Shown piece by piece: positions 1-8,660 of a DNA stretch of 64,000 nt (position 1 is its first letter; each line of letters opens with the position of its first letter). A model generated the notes under the pieces. The model saw only the letters and a list, made by a program, of their open reading frames with translations, ran no database searches and had not been told where the DNA came from. This DNA comes from Pseudomonas japonica (lineage in GTDB: Bacteria > Pseudomonadota > Gammaproteobacteria > Pseudomonadales > Pseudomonadaceae). The stretch spans positions 62,001-126,000 of the forward strand of contig NZ_JAAMQU010000003.1 in the NCBI RefSeq assembly GCF_013522925.1, read 5' to 3'. A program made the position numbers and the translations under genes.

Positions 1-1
1 G

Positions 2-97
2 CTCGGCGGGATCACCGGCTGGCTGGATGAAGGCTTTGCCTTGAGCACGCCAGCCGGCGTAGCGGCCAACCCGACATTGGCCTGTGGGTGTGCCTGA
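2..97 (+). CDS. Rhodanese-like protein, C-terminal fragment (cut by window edge)
   Basis: An open frame runs from the window edge to a TGA at 95-97 and encodes the last 31 residues of a protein. It contains LGGITGW followed by a Leu-Asp-Glu-Gly-Phe stretch, which resembles the end of a rhodanese (sulfurtransferase) domain, where a GG-x-x-x-W motif precedes the final helix. The catalytic cysteine loop would lie outside the window. It ends 12 bases before the stop of the convergent gene that follows. The family call rests on this short stretch only. Confidence 0.45.
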   Translation, partial: LGGITGWLDEGFALSTPAGVAANPTLACGCA

Positions 98-109
98 AGC
101 AGCGGTCGG

Positions 110-1219
110 TCAGTCCTTGGCGGTGATCTTGTACAGCGTGGTTTCCAGGGCAGGGCCCTGTTTCGGGTTGTAGAAGCTCATGTCGGGTATCCGAGAATCG
201 GTCACGTATACAGTGCCGTCCGGGCCCTGGGTGAAGGTATCCGGCCAGCGCATGTCCTTGTCCTGGAGCAATACCTTCACCTCACTGCCCTGGCGAACCT
301 TGATCGAGTGATCCTCGACGGAGCTGATATAAAGCCGGCCCTCGGCATCGAGCAACAATCCGTCGGCCGGGCCGTTCTCGCCCACGGTGTGCACCTTGCC
401 GGAAAGCTCGGCAAGGTTGGCGCTACGCAGGGCGGCGGTGTCGATGCTGTAAAGCGTGTTGCCTTTCACGGCCTGCCAATAGAGCGTACCGCCGTCGGCC
501 GACAGGGCGATGCCGTCCGCCGAGAACTGCACGCCGCGGCCGTCCGGGCGCTGCAACGGCTTGCCGTCCACCTTGACCATCACGCCTTTCTCGAACTGGG
601 TGCTGGGGGCGCCATCGAGCGCGCGCCGCGCCTTGCCGGTTTCAAGGTCCAGCACAACGATTGCGCCGCTGGTGCCGGAGTCGGTGATATAGGCGAACTT
701 GCCATCCGGGCTCAGGCGCACGTCGTTGAGATAGCTGCCCTGAGGCGCGATATCCGGGCCGAAAGGGTACACCTTGGCCACGCGGTTGCTGGCCAGGTCG
801 ATCTGCACCAGCTTGGGCGCGCCCGGCACCACCTGGGCCTGGGCCGGCGCCCCGGCGTCGATCACCCACAGGCTGCCACGCTTGTCGGCCACCACCGATT
901 GCACGCACACCCAGTGGTCGCCTGGCGTCATGCTGTCCTGTCGCGCGTTGCGCCAGGCATTCCAGCTGGCATCGGGGAAGGGCTTGAGACCGCCATTGGG
1001 CAGCAGTTCGGCCACTGACGTTTCGGTGTCTTCGGTCCAGCGCGGGAAGTTCACAAACATCCGCCCGCTTTCACTGGCCGTGACGCCTGTTACCTGATGA
1101 TCGAACTCGGCGACTTTTTCCAGTTTATAGGTGGGGGCGGCAATCGCGGCCTGGCCCAGGGTGAGGCTACTGACCAGTGCTGCGGCGGCGCAAAGGGCGA
1201 AACGGTTAATTCGGGCCAT
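110..1219 (-). CDS. Secreted major royal jelly / Yellow-family beta-propeller protein
   Basis: This 369-residue protein starts with a clear signal peptide (basic MARINR, hydrophobic core to about residue 27, cleavage near AIA-AP), so it is probably periplasmic. The mature part has repeated beta-propeller blades such as LYWQAVKGNTLYSID and DGLLLDAEGRLYISS, typical of MRJP/Yellow and SMP-30-like proteins. The ATG has a good upstream AGGAG. Bacterial members are often annotated as gluconolactonase-like, but no substrate can be deduced here. It stands alone, with a 104-base gap to the cyclase gene upstream. Confidence 0.75.
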   Translation of the reverse strand: MARINRFALCAAAALVSSLTLGQAAIAAPTYKLEKVAEFDHQVTGVTASESGRMFVNFPRWTEDTETSVAELLPNGGLKPFPDASWNAWRNARQDSMTPGDHWVCVQSVVADKRGSLWVIDAGAPAQAQVVPGAPKLVQIDLASNRVAKVYPFGPDIAPQGSYLNDVRLSPDGKFAYITDSGTSGAIVVLDLETGKARRALDGAPSTQFEKGVMVKVDGKPLQRPDGRGVQFSADGIALSADGGTLYWQAVKGNTLYSIDTAALRSANLAELSGKVHTVGENGPADGLLLDAEGRLYISSVEDHSIKVRQGSEVKVLLQDKDMRWPDTFTQGPDGTVYVTDSRIPDMSFYNPKQGPALETTLYKITAKD

Positions 1220-1323
1220 GGGTAACTCCTGTGGGCGGTCACTGGGTTGAGCCAGCCGCGCCGGTTGGAGTTCCTTTTTTATGCCCGGCGCTGATGGCCT
1301 CGCACCCTATGGGAGGTACCCGT

Positions 1324-2088
1324 TCATTGCGCCCAACAGAAGCACCGCTTGCCTTGGCTTTTCGCGGCGTACATGGCGCGGTCGGCGGCATTGATCAGGC
1401 TGCGGCGGTCATCGCCATGGTCAGGGAACACCGCCATGCCGATACTCACCCCTACCAGGCTGTCGGGATGGTCTTCCAGCAGCGGGCCCACGGCGAGGTC
1501 GATCAGCCGCTGCGCCAGTACCTCTACACCGGGGCCGCTACCGTAGGCCAACAGCGCAAATTCATCCCCACCCAGCCTGGCCAAGGCTTCGTCATCGCGT
1601 ACGGTGTCCTGCCAGCGCTCGGCGAGGCTATGCAACAGCCGGTCGCCCGTGGCATGGCCATGGCGATCGTTGATCGCCTTGAAGCCATCAAGGTCAAGGT
1701 ACAAGAGGGTCACGGACCGCTGCTCCCGCCGAGCATGGGCCAAGGTCAGGTCCAGGTGGAGGTTGAAGCCGCGTCGGTTGATCAGGCCCGTGAGCGGGTC
1801 GTGCTCGGCTTCGAAGGCATACTGGTTGAGAAGGTTCGAGCGTTGTAGCAGCGCGCGGCGCAGGGTGAGAAACAGGTACACCCAACCCAGCAGCAACAGC
1901 ACGCAAAGGGTGGCGCCGCCGTGCAACCAGAACCGCGCCGACGGGCCCAAGGCTTCCGCTCGTGCCCAGCCATAGGCCACTGCGATGCTCATGCCGGCCC
2001 AGTTGAGTGCCGAGAAGCCCAACAGGGCAAAAAATTTGCGACGCACGGGATTGCGAATGGCGGGCAACGGGCTACCTCCCGTGCGCAT
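1324..2088 (-). CDS. Membrane-anchored diguanylate cyclase (GGDEF)
   Basis: About 254 residues from the chosen ATG at 2088. A longer reading to 2229 exists, but its extra N-terminus is Arg/Pro-rich and unlike a protein domain. Two hydrophobic segments (about residues 13-32 and 45-65) precede a GGDEF domain with an intact LARLGGDEF signature, so it should make c-di-GMP at the inner membrane. The five residues before GGDEF are preceded by RDDE rather than RxxD, so the inhibitory I-site looks degenerate and product inhibition may be weak. No sensory domain is visible beyond the membrane segments. Confidence 0.82.
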   Translation of the reverse strand: MRTGGSPLPAIRNPVRRKFFALLGFSALNWAGMSIAVAYGWARAEALGPSARFWLHGGATLCVLLLLGWVYLFLTLRRALLQRSNLLNQYAFEAEHDPLTGLINRRGFNLHLDLTLAHARREQRSVTLLYLDLDGFKAINDRHGHATGDRLLHSLAERWQDTVRDDEALARLGGDEFALLAYGSGPGVEVLAQRLIDLAVGPLLEDHPDSLVGVSIGMAVFPDHGDDRRSLINAADRAMYAAKSQGKRCFCWAQ

Positions 2089-2149
2089 GCACGGCCTGGG
2101 CAATTGGCCCAGACGATAGCATATGGATCGGCCGTGCGCGGCCGCGCCC

Positions 2150-2584
2150 TCAGTGCCTGGCGGTCGCGGTTGAGCGTTGGCGCTGCGATGGAGCGCTGGA
2201 CGAATCACCGACCTGGCGCCGCCAACCAAGGGCGTTGGGCAGCGTGAACGGCCCTGCGCCCGTAAAGGCGAGCACGGCGAACAGCACCGCCAGGGTAGTG
2301 ACGCTGAGGTGTGCTTCGCCGCAGGCCAGCAGTGTACCCAGCCACCCGACCACGGCCGCGGCAGCCCATCGTGGCCACAGGCCCAGCGCTACCAGGCAGG
2401 GGCACAGGGCGCTCGTGAACAGCCCCAGGCTCAGGGCCAGCGCGTTGCTTAGCGCCATGGGGGCCGAGCTTGTGTCCAGGAACTCGTACCAGCCACTCAT
2501 TGCCGGCCAGCCATACATCAATAACAAAAGGCAGGCGCCGCTTGCGCGAGTGGCAAGCAGCGCCCAGGCGACAGACGCCGACAT
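2150..2584 (-). CDS. DoxX-like small membrane protein
   Basis: A 144-residue protein with about four hydrophobic segments and the general look of DoxX-family inner-membrane proteins. The start at 2584 is chosen because GGAGGA lies just upstream; frames reaching further upstream are not credible. The C-terminal 25 residues are Ser/Arg/Gln-rich and probably cytoplasmic. DoxX relatives have been linked to quinone or thiol redox roles, but nothing in this sequence assigns one. It may be co-transcribed with the cyclase gene downstream (61-base gap). Confidence 0.6.
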   Translation of the reverse strand: MSASVAWALLATRASGACLLLLMYGWPAMSGWYEFLDTSSAPMALSNALALSLGLFTSALCPCLVALGLWPRWAAAAVVGWLGTLLACGEAHLSVTTLAVLFAVLAFTGAGPFTLPNALGWRRQVGDSSSAPSQRQRSTATARH

Positions 2585-2714
2585 GATGGTCCTCCGAAGG
2601 AGCGCGGTCGTTCCGTTCGGGTAATGGTGGCAGCTGCCGCGCGGGCCGTTATCGGCAAGAGGGACGTAAAACGGCCAACCGGGGGCCCAATACGGCCATT
2701 GGGCCCCGCGGCCG

Positions 2715-3665
2715 CTAAGTGAACTGCCGCCGATACTGGTCCGGGGTAAGCCCCAGCCGCTCGCTGAAGGACAGCCGCATATGGCGCGTGCTGCCGAAGC
2801 CGCTGCGAAAAGCCACGGTCTTGAGCGGCAGGTCGCTGCTCTCGAGCAGCTGGCGGGCACGGTCTACCCGGGCCCGCTGCACGAAGTCCATGGGGGTAGT
2901 ATTGGCCTCCCGGCTGAACAGCCGGGCGAAATGGCGCGGGCTCAGAGCGGCCAGGCCCGCCAAACGTTCGACGGAGAATGGCTCCTCGAGGTGCTCGAGC
3001 ACGTAGTTCTGCACTCGGGCGATGGGTGAATCCTCCTTGGCCAGCGCAGCCACCAGTGGGCTGAACTGCGCCTGCCCGCCCTGGCGCTGCATGACGACCA
3101 GCAGCACCTTGGCCACATCCAGCGCGATCTGCCGGCCGTGGTCTTCGCTCACCACCGAAAGCGCCAGGTCGATACCCGCCGTAACGCCGCCCGAGGTCAG
3201 CAACTCGTCATCCTTCACGAAAATCTTGTCGGTTTCGATATCGGCCCGGGGGAAACGCTGCTTCAGGCGGCTGATGTAGTGCCAGTGCGTGGTGACGTGG
3301 CGGTGGTCGAGCAGGCCAGCCTCGCCCAGCACAAACGCGCCGGTGCAGATCGACCCATGGCGCCGTGACGCTCGGGCAGCTTCGCGCAACCAGGGTACGG
3401 CGGTTTCATGCCGGTCGTTATAGGCACCCGGCCCACCGGGCACCAGCAGCAGGTCCCAGGCGGTAGGCGCGTCGCTCAGAGGCAGGTCGGCCTGCAAGGT
3501 AATGCCGTTGGAGGCACGCACCGAAGTGCCAGTGGTGCCAAGGGTAGAAATGCGATAGCGCTGGTCCTCACCCAGGTAGCGGTTTGCTATGGAAAACACT
3601 TCCACCGGCCCGGCCATGTCCAGCATGAGCATGTCTGGATACAGCACGATAGCGATGTCTTTCAT
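2715..3665 (-). CDS. GlxA family transcriptional regulator (DJ-1/PfpI plus AraC HTH)
   Basis: 316 residues. Residues 4-170 form a DJ-1/PfpI (class I glutamine amidotransferase-like) domain, with VPGGPGA and a cysteine in SICTGAF (Cys107) at the nucleophile-elbow position. Residues about 215-314 hold two AraC-type helix-turn-helix motifs ending in LGLTPDQYRR. In Pseudomonas this architecture includes regulators of arginine, carnitine and glycine-betaine metabolism (ArgR, CdhR, GbdR). The ligand is unknown. It is encoded downstream of the gal-like operon on the same strand with a 66-base gap, so a link to that operon is possible but not shown. Confidence 0.85.
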   Translation of the reverse strand: MKDIAIVLYPDMLMLDMAGPVEVFSIANRYLGEDQRYRISTLGTTGTSVRASNGITLQADLPLSDAPTAWDLLLVPGGPGAYNDRHETAVPWLREAARASRRHGSICTGAFVLGEAGLLDHRHVTTHWHYISRLKQRFPRADIETDKIFVKDDELLTSGGVTAGIDLALSVVSEDHGRQIALDVAKVLLVVMQRQGGQAQFSPLVAALAKEDSPIARVQNYVLEHLEEPFSVERLAGLAALSPRHFARLFSREANTTPMDFVQRARVDRARQLLESSDLPLKTVAFRSGFGSTRHMRLSFSERLGLTPDQYRRQFT

Positions 3666-3731
3666 GTTTCCCCCGGATGCGTCAGGTCGGCGCAGGCGGG
3701 GGAACTATAGCAAGCTTGACGGTACGAGGCG

Positions 3732-4634
3732 CTACCCGCGGTGCGCGAGCGTGTCAGCAAGGCGGGTCCAGTCGAAGGGCTCCAGCGCCGCATAGTTGAG
3801 GCCTTGCGCCGCCATGGCGTCCACCAGCCCACGCTGCGCCAGCACGGTCGCCTGGCTCATGTGCGGAGTAATGCCCACGTCGGCAGCGGTCTTGGCCACT
3901 TCTTCCATTTCCTCGGCGCGGCGGCGGCCATGTTCGGCGATCCGGCTGATCAGGTAGTGGGGCTGCTGGTCGTTCCAGCCCATCTGCGGAAAGCTCTGGT
4001 GCAGCGAGCGCAGTACTTCTTCTTCGGCGCCGTAGCGGCGCGCGGTGGCCATGGATTCGGCGGTAAGGGCTTCCAGGCCCTTGATCATGATGCTGCGGCA
4101 CATCTTGATCGCCGAAGCTACCCCGATCTCCTCGCTCACCGCGCGCACGTTGAAGCCCAGCTGCGTCAGCTCCGGCACCAATGCCGCCGCTTGAGCGCCG
4201 CCGAGCAGGATCGGCGTTTTCAGCCGTTTCGGCGGCACCGGTGCCATCACCGCGGCGTCGATATAGCCGGCACCTGTGGCTTCAATCAACTCGCGCGCGG
4301 CGCGCTTGGTATTGGGCGCCACCGAGTTGATGTCGATAAACAACTGGGCTGAGTCCAACACCGGTGCCACTGCGCGGGCGACGTCCAGCGCAGAGCCTGC
4401 GGTCACCGCTGAAATCACCCAGGTAGCCCCTTCAACGGCCTCGGCCGCGCTTTCGGCCAGGCGCACGCCAGCGCCGGCGGCACGGGCTTCGAGCAGCGAA
4501 CGGGTGGACGGCTCCAGCACCAGACGGTCGTAGGTGCTGACCGCCACGCCCTGGGCGGCCAGGTCGGTGCCCAGGATACCGCCGGCTTCGCCGAAGCCGA
4601 TCAACGCAATACGGGGCAGGGTAGCAGTGCTCAT
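3732..4634 (-). CDS. NAD(P)-binding oxidoreductase of the DUF1932 / 6-phosphogluconate dehydrogenase-like type
   Basis: 300 residues. An N-terminal Rossmann fold begins IALIGFGEAGGILG; the middle resembles beta-hydroxyacid dehydrogenases (DINSVAPNTKRAA, MAPVPPKRL); the C-terminal half (HQSFPQMGWNDQQPHYLISR) matches what I know as DUF1932. The ATG overlaps the stop of the symporter gene as ATGA, so the two are translationally coupled. As the last gene of the galB-galC-galD-symporter operon it probably acts on a carboxylated hydroxy- or oxo-acid of the same pathway. It is not one of the standard gallate-pathway enzymes, so its reaction is an open question. Confidence 0.75.
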   Translation of the reverse strand: MSTATLPRIALIGFGEAGGILGTDLAAQGVAVSTYDRLVLEPSTRSLLEARAAGAGVRLAESAAEAVEGATWVISAVTAGSALDVARAVAPVLDSAQLFIDINSVAPNTKRAARELIEATGAGYIDAAVMAPVPPKRLKTPILLGGAQAAALVPELTQLGFNVRAVSEEIGVASAIKMCRSIMIKGLEALTAESMATARRYGAEEEVLRSLHQSFPQMGWNDQQPHYLISRIAEHGRRRAEEMEEVAKTAADVGITPHMSQATVLAQRGLVDAMAAQGLNYAALEPFDWTRLADTLAHRG

Positions 4635-5932
4635 TTCAATTCCTCTTGCAGGGGCATTGGGGCTTCGGCGGGGCTTTGCAGTTGGGGCGCGCCGGCGTCA
4701 CGGGCGCAGGCTTCGAAGCGGTCGCGATCGAACAGGCCTTCCCAGCGGCTGATCACGAACACCGCCACGCTGTTGCCGATCACGTTCACGGTGGAAGTGG
4801 CAATGGCAAGCACCCGGTCGATGCCAAACAGCAGGCCAATGGCGCCGTCGGGTAGCAGCTTCACCGATTGCAGCGTGGCGGCGAGCTTGATCACGGCGCC
4901 ACCGGCGGCGCCGGCACCGCCCTTGCTGGTGAGCAGCATCACCCCCAGCAGGCTCAGCTGTTGGCCGATGGACAGTGGGGTGTCGGTCGCCTGGGCCAGG
5001 AAGCCCAACCCGCAGGCCATATAAATGCAGGCACCGTCGATATTGAAGCTGTAACCGGCTGGCAACACAAAGCCAACCACGGCCTCGTCGCAGCCGGCTT
5101 TCTCCAGCTTGGTCACCAGGCGCGGGAAGGCGGCTTCGCTGGACGCGGTGCCCATGGCGATGATCGCTTCTTCCTTGATGATCTTGAGGATCTTGAACAG
5201 CGACAACCCGGCCAGTGCCGCCACGCTGCCCAGGATCAGGAAGATAAAGATGAGCACGCTGGCGTAGTAGGTGAGGATGTAGCGCAACAGATACAGCAGG
5301 GTGGAGTGACCGTAGCTGCCAACCGCCGCCGCCATGGCGCCGAATGCGCCCAGGGGCGACAGCCGCATGATGTAGCTGAGCAGCTTGAACACGACGGTCT
5401 GGCCCTCGTCGAGCAGGCGCAGGCCGATCCAGTCCGGTTTGGCGCAGGCGGCCAGGGCAATGCCCACCAACACCGAGACGAACAGTGCCGGAAGGATCTG
5501 ATCACCAGTGAACGCGGACACCAGGGTTTTTGGGATGATCGCGAGGAAGAAGTCCACGGTGTTGAACTGGCTGTCCGCCAGCTTGGGCACTGCGTGGGCC
5601 AGGTTGCCATCGAGGTTGGCGTGCAGCCCGGCGCCGGGTTGAACCAGGCTGACCACCACGAAGCCGACAATCATGGCCAGGGTGCTGACCACTTCGAAGT
5701 ACACCAGGGTTTTTACCCCGATCCGCCCCAGCCGGCGGAAGTCGCCGATGTGGGCGATGCCGCGCACTACCGTGAAGAAGATGATCGGCCCCAGCAGCAT
5801 CTTGAGCAGGGCGATAAACGCGGTGCCCAGCGGCTGCATTTTCACGGCCACGCTGGGCGCCAGTAACCCCAGCGCAATGGCCAGGACCATGGCGATCAAT
5901 ACCTGAATGTACAGCTTGCCAAGCATTTTCAT
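4631..5932 (-). CDS. Dicarboxylate/cation symporter (DctA/SDF family)
   Basis: 433 residues from the ATG at 5932, preceded by a GAAGG-type ribosome site. It has the multi-helix layout of the sodium/proton:dicarboxylate symporter family, with the serine-rich reentrant stretch ASSEAAFPRL and the motif GYSFNIDGACIYMA near residue 295. The family imports C4-dicarboxylates such as succinate and malate, and orotate. Its place in the middle of a gal-type operon suggests uptake of an acidic pathway intermediate or substrate. Characterised gallate clusters use an MFS permease (GalT), so this carrier is an unusual partner. It is coupled to the next gene by ATGA. Confidence 0.87.
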   Translation of the reverse strand: MKMLGKLYIQVLIAMVLAIALGLLAPSVAVKMQPLGTAFIALLKMLLGPIIFFTVVRGIAHIGDFRRLGRIGVKTLVYFEVVSTLAMIVGFVVVSLVQPGAGLHANLDGNLAHAVPKLADSQFNTVDFFLAIIPKTLVSAFTGDQILPALFVSVLVGIALAACAKPDWIGLRLLDEGQTVVFKLLSYIMRLSPLGAFGAMAAAVGSYGHSTLLYLLRYILTYYASVLIFIFLILGSVAALAGLSLFKILKIIKEEAIIAMGTASSEAAFPRLVTKLEKAGCDEAVVGFVLPAGYSFNIDGACIYMACGLGFLAQATDTPLSIGQQLSLLGVMLLTSKGGAGAAGGAVIKLAATLQSVKLLPDGAIGLLFGIDRVLAIATSTVNVIGNSVAVFVISRWEGLFDRDRFEACARDAGAPQLQSPAEAPMPLQEELK

Positions 5933-5999
5933 TGAAGGACCTTCGCGTTTTGTTTTTGTGTTTCGCGGTGGGTACTGCATGTGATGCATTTGCACAGGT

Positions 6000-7073
6000 T
6001 TACAGCCACACCCCCCGGGGTATCTGCACCCTTCCGTCGAACAGCAGCCGTGCCGTGCGTAGCAAACCGCAGCCGGCGATCTGGCCGTTGTCCAGGTGCA
6101 GCTCTACCGTGAACTCGCCACCGGGGTGTTCCACCGACAGCAGCGGCCGATCACCCACTGGGACGAATGCAAGCTGCCGGGCGACGCCACCTTCGAGCAG
6201 GCAGGCCGACGCCACGCTTACGGCCGCGAATACCCCGATGGAGGCATGGCAGCGGTGAGGGATGAAACTGCGGGTATGGATGGCGCCGCCGTCACGCGGC
6301 TCCGCCACCAGGCACATCTTCGGCACGGTGCGCTGGCTGACATCGCCCAGGTTCATCAACGGTCCGGCCTGCAACCGTATGGCCTCGATGCGGCGCTTGA
6401 GGGCGTCGTTTGCGTCCAGTTCTGCGGGGGTTTCGTAACCGGTCACGCCCAGGTCGCTGGCGCGCATCACGATCACCGGCATGCCGTTATCAATGCAGGT
6501 CACCTCAATGCCATCGAAGGTGTCCACGGCATTGCCAGTAGGCAGCAAGCTGCCGCAGCTGGAGCCGGCAACGTCGGTGAATTCAACCAGCAGCGGCGCG
6601 GCGGTACCGGGTACGCCGTCGATGCGCGCGGCGCCTTCATAGCACACCTCGCCGCCCTGGGTAGGGACCTGAGCAATGGCGATCTGCCCAGTGTTGACCA
6701 TGTGAATGCGCACCAGGGTCATGTCACCGGTAACCGCCACCAGCCCGCGCTCGATGGCGAAGGGGCCAACGCCGGCGAGAATATTGCCGCAGTTCTGGCC
6801 GTAGTCCACCCGGGGCTCGTTTACCACCACTTGGCCGAACAGGTAATCCACATCGGCATCGGCGCGCTCGGACGGGCCGATGATCGCCACCTTGCTGGTG
6901 AGCGAGTCGGCGCCGCCGATCCCGTCGATCTGACGCGGATCGGGAGAGCCCATCACCGCGAGCAATACCTGGTCCCTCAGGGCTGGGTCTTGCGGCAGGT
7001 CAGTGGCCAGGAAATACGCGCCCTTGGAGGTACCGCCGCGCATCATCAGGCAGGGAATGGCGCGTTGAGCCAT
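6000..7073 (-). CDS. galD: 4-oxalomesaconate tautomerase, PrpF family
   Basis: 357 residues with the full PrpF-type two-domain isomerase fold. Visible signatures are RGGTSKGAYF near the N-terminus, IDGIGGADSLTSKV, YGQNCGNILAGVG and the second cysteine loop GSSCGSLLPTGN. In Pseudomonas putida GalD interconverts tautomers of 4-oxalomesaconate, linking ring cleavage of gallate or the protocatechuate 4,5-pathway to hydration. It is flanked by galC (3-base gap), which supports this call over a methylaconitate isomerase (PrpF proper). Whether the natural substrate here is 4-oxalomesaconate is inferred from the neighbours. Confidence 0.85.
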   Translation of the reverse strand: MAQRAIPCLMMRGGTSKGAYFLATDLPQDPALRDQVLLAVMGSPDPRQIDGIGGADSLTSKVAIIGPSERADADVDYLFGQVVVNEPRVDYGQNCGNILAGVGPFAIERGLVAVTGDMTLVRIHMVNTGQIAIAQVPTQGGEVCYEGAARIDGVPGTAAPLLVEFTDVAGSSCGSLLPTGNAVDTFDGIEVTCIDNGMPVIVMRASDLGVTGYETPAELDANDALKRRIEAIRLQAGPLMNLGDVSQRTVPKMCLVAEPRDGGAIHTRSFIPHRCHASIGVFAAVSVASACLLEGGVARQLAFVPVGDRPLLSVEHPGGEFTVELHLDNGQIAGCGLLRTARLLFDGRVQIPRGVWL

Positions 7074-7076
7074 GGC

Positions 7077-7793
7077 TCAGCCCTCCAGGTCTTCAAGACG
7101 GTCCACGTAGCGCAAGCCTTTTTCGGCCAGGCGTGGGCGCATGTTGTAGATGTCCAGGCCCAGCTCGCCGTCCGCCAGGCGCACGCGCTTTTGTTCTTCC
7201 ACGTCGGCGCGCTTGCGCGTTGCCGCGAGTACCGGTTGCACTTCGGCGCGGCGCACTACTACAACGCCGTCATCGTCCGCGACGATGGCATCGCCGGGGT
7301 AGATCAACTGATCGCCGCATACCAGCGGGATGTTCACCGACCCGAGGGTTTCCTTCACCGTGCCTTGCGCGCTGATGGCGCGAGACCACACTGGGAAGCC
7401 CATCTCGCGAAGGGTGCGGGTGTCGCGCACGCCGGCATCGATCACCAGCGCGGCCACACCCCGGGCCTTGAGCGAGGTGGCCAGAAGGTCACCAAAGTAG
7501 CCATCGGCGCAGGGCGAGGAGGGTGCTACCACAAGGATGTCGCCGGGCTGGCACAGCTCCACGGCAACGTGGAACATCCAGTTGTCGCCTGGTGCTACCA
7601 GCACGGTCACGGCGCTGCCGGCGATGCCGAAATCCTGCTGGATGGGGCGGATGTCCCGGCGCAGCAAACCTTTGCGGCCTTGGGCTTCGTGCACGGTTGC
7701 CACACCCAGGGTGGCTAGCTCCTTGAGCGAAGCACCCTCGGCGCGCTCGATGTTGCGCACTACTACACCAGTTTTGCCGATCAGCGCGCTCAT
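7077..7793 (-). CDS. galC: 4-carboxy-4-hydroxy-2-oxoadipate aldolase
   Basis: 238 residues of the RraA-like class II aldolase family. Seen are the APGDN loop, the [18 protein letters not shown] stretch whose Arg/Asp residues bind substrate and divalent metal in this family, and a C-terminal [10 protein letters not shown] helix. The family enzyme (GalC/LigK/ProA) splits 4-carboxy-4-hydroxy-2-oxoadipate into pyruvate and oxaloacetate. The start codon overlaps the end of galB as ATGA. The order galB-galC-galD is a consistent set for the final steps of 4-oxalomesaconate breakdown. Confidence 0.88.
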   Translation of the reverse strand: MSALIGKTGVVVRNIERAEGASLKELATLGVATVHEAQGRKGLLRRDIRPIQQDFGIAGSAVTVLVAPGDNWMFHVAVELCQPGDILVVAPSSPCADGYFGDLLATSLKARGVAALVIDAGVRDTRTLREMGFPVWSRAISAQGTVKETLGSVNIPLVCGDQLIYPGDAIVADDDGVVVVRRAEVQPVLAATRKRADVEEQKRVRLADGELGLDIYNMRPRLAEKGLRYVDRLEDLEG

Positions 7794-8530
7794 CCCAGGT
7801 TCTCCGTCACCCGTGGGAAGACGCTTTGGTAGCCTTCACCGTACTGGATGTTTTTGGTGGAGGTGATGCCCACGTTGCGCTTGGCCTGTACGCCGCGCTG
7901 CAGCGCCACGCGGGTGTAGTACTCCCACAGGTGTTCCTGGCCAGCCATGCACTGGATAGCGGCGTACTTCTGTTCCCACACCGAAGTGATGTCCAGCAGC
8001 ACATCCGGGCACCAGCCGCATTGCTCGGGCTGGTGCGGCTCAAAGCTGTACACCGGCGGCGCGCCCACGATGGGCTGGCCCGGGTCGAAGCCTTCGGCCT
8101 GGGCGATGATGCGGGCTTCTTCCGCCAACGCCAGCGCACGGGGGTGATCGTAGTTGTACGGGTCCAGGCGTGAGTGGCTGAGCACAAATTCAGGCAGCAC
8201 GCGGCGGTACACACGGGCGAGGCGCAGCAGGGCCTCGTTGTCGATGCGCAGGGGGTAGTCACCCAGGTCGAAGAACTCGACAGTGGCACCCAGGATGCTG
8301 GCCGCGGCTTCGGCTTCGCGCTGGCGCGATTCCTTCACCTTGGCTTCGGTCATGTCCGCGCCCTTGCGCCACAGCTTGGCCGATTCGCCGCGCTCGCCAT
8401 AGGACAGGCACACGATATGAACGTCGTAGCCTTGCTGGGCGTGCAGGGCGATGGCGCCACCGGCCCGCCATACGAAGTCGGCGGAATGCGCGCTGACCAC
8501 CAGCGCTGTTTTCTTGTTGGATTCAGACAT
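7790..8530 (-). CDS. galB: 4-oxalomesaconate hydratase, LmbE-like
   Basis: 246 residues of the LmbE/PIG-L zinc-hydrolase fold. The family metal motif appears as AHSAD (residues 14-18) in place of the usual AHPDD, a form I associate with GalB hydratases, and is followed by FVWRAGG. GalB hydrates 4-oxalomesaconate to 4-carboxy-4-hydroxy-2-oxoadipate and is unrelated in sequence to LigJ. It is the first gene of the operon and reads away from the divergent LysR gene, so the promoter should lie in 8531-8660. Confidence 0.88.
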   Translation of the reverse strand: MSESNKKTALVVSAHSADFVWRAGGAIALHAQQGYDVHIVCLSYGERGESAKLWRKGADMTEAKVKESRQREAEAAASILGATVEFFDLGDYPLRIDNEALLRLARVYRRVLPEFVLSHSRLDPYNYDHPRALALAEEARIIAQAEGFDPGQPIVGAPPVYSFEPHQPEQCGWCPDVLLDITSVWEQKYAAIQCMAGQEHLWEYYTRVALQRGVQAKRNVGITSTKNIQYGEGYQSVFPRVTENLG

Positions 8531-8660
8531 GGACGGCTCCTCGTTCGATAAGGAAGGTTTGCATGTGGCGCCGCGCTGGCATAATGCGATGGCTTACAAC
8601 GGGTATGCGTTTTAATTATCGAAGTTTATGAGGGTGGCTGCGGCTGGCCCGGGTGATCCG
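8531..8660. promoter_or_regulatory. Divergent control region between galB and its LysR regulator
   Basis: This 130-base intergenic stretch must carry both divergent promoters. It contains TTCGATAA at 8544-8551 and its exact inverse TTATCGAA at 8616-8623, 64 bases apart. An AT-rich patch at 8608-8618 could be a -10 region for the LysR gene. No Rho-independent terminator is visible. A LysR operator (T-N11-A type) is expected here by family logic, but I cannot place it with certainty. Confidence 0.45.

Noticed and set aside
308..1018. Long open frame on the + strand opposite the royal-jelly-type gene
   Set aside because: It has no ribosome site and its His/Arg/Ala-rich composition is that of a mirror frame of a high-GC gene; the minus-strand protein has a signal peptide and family motifs.
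6096..7718. 540-codon open frame opposite galD and galC
   Set aside because: It spans two well-recognised genes on the other strand and encodes a His/Gly/Ala-rich sequence without any domain.
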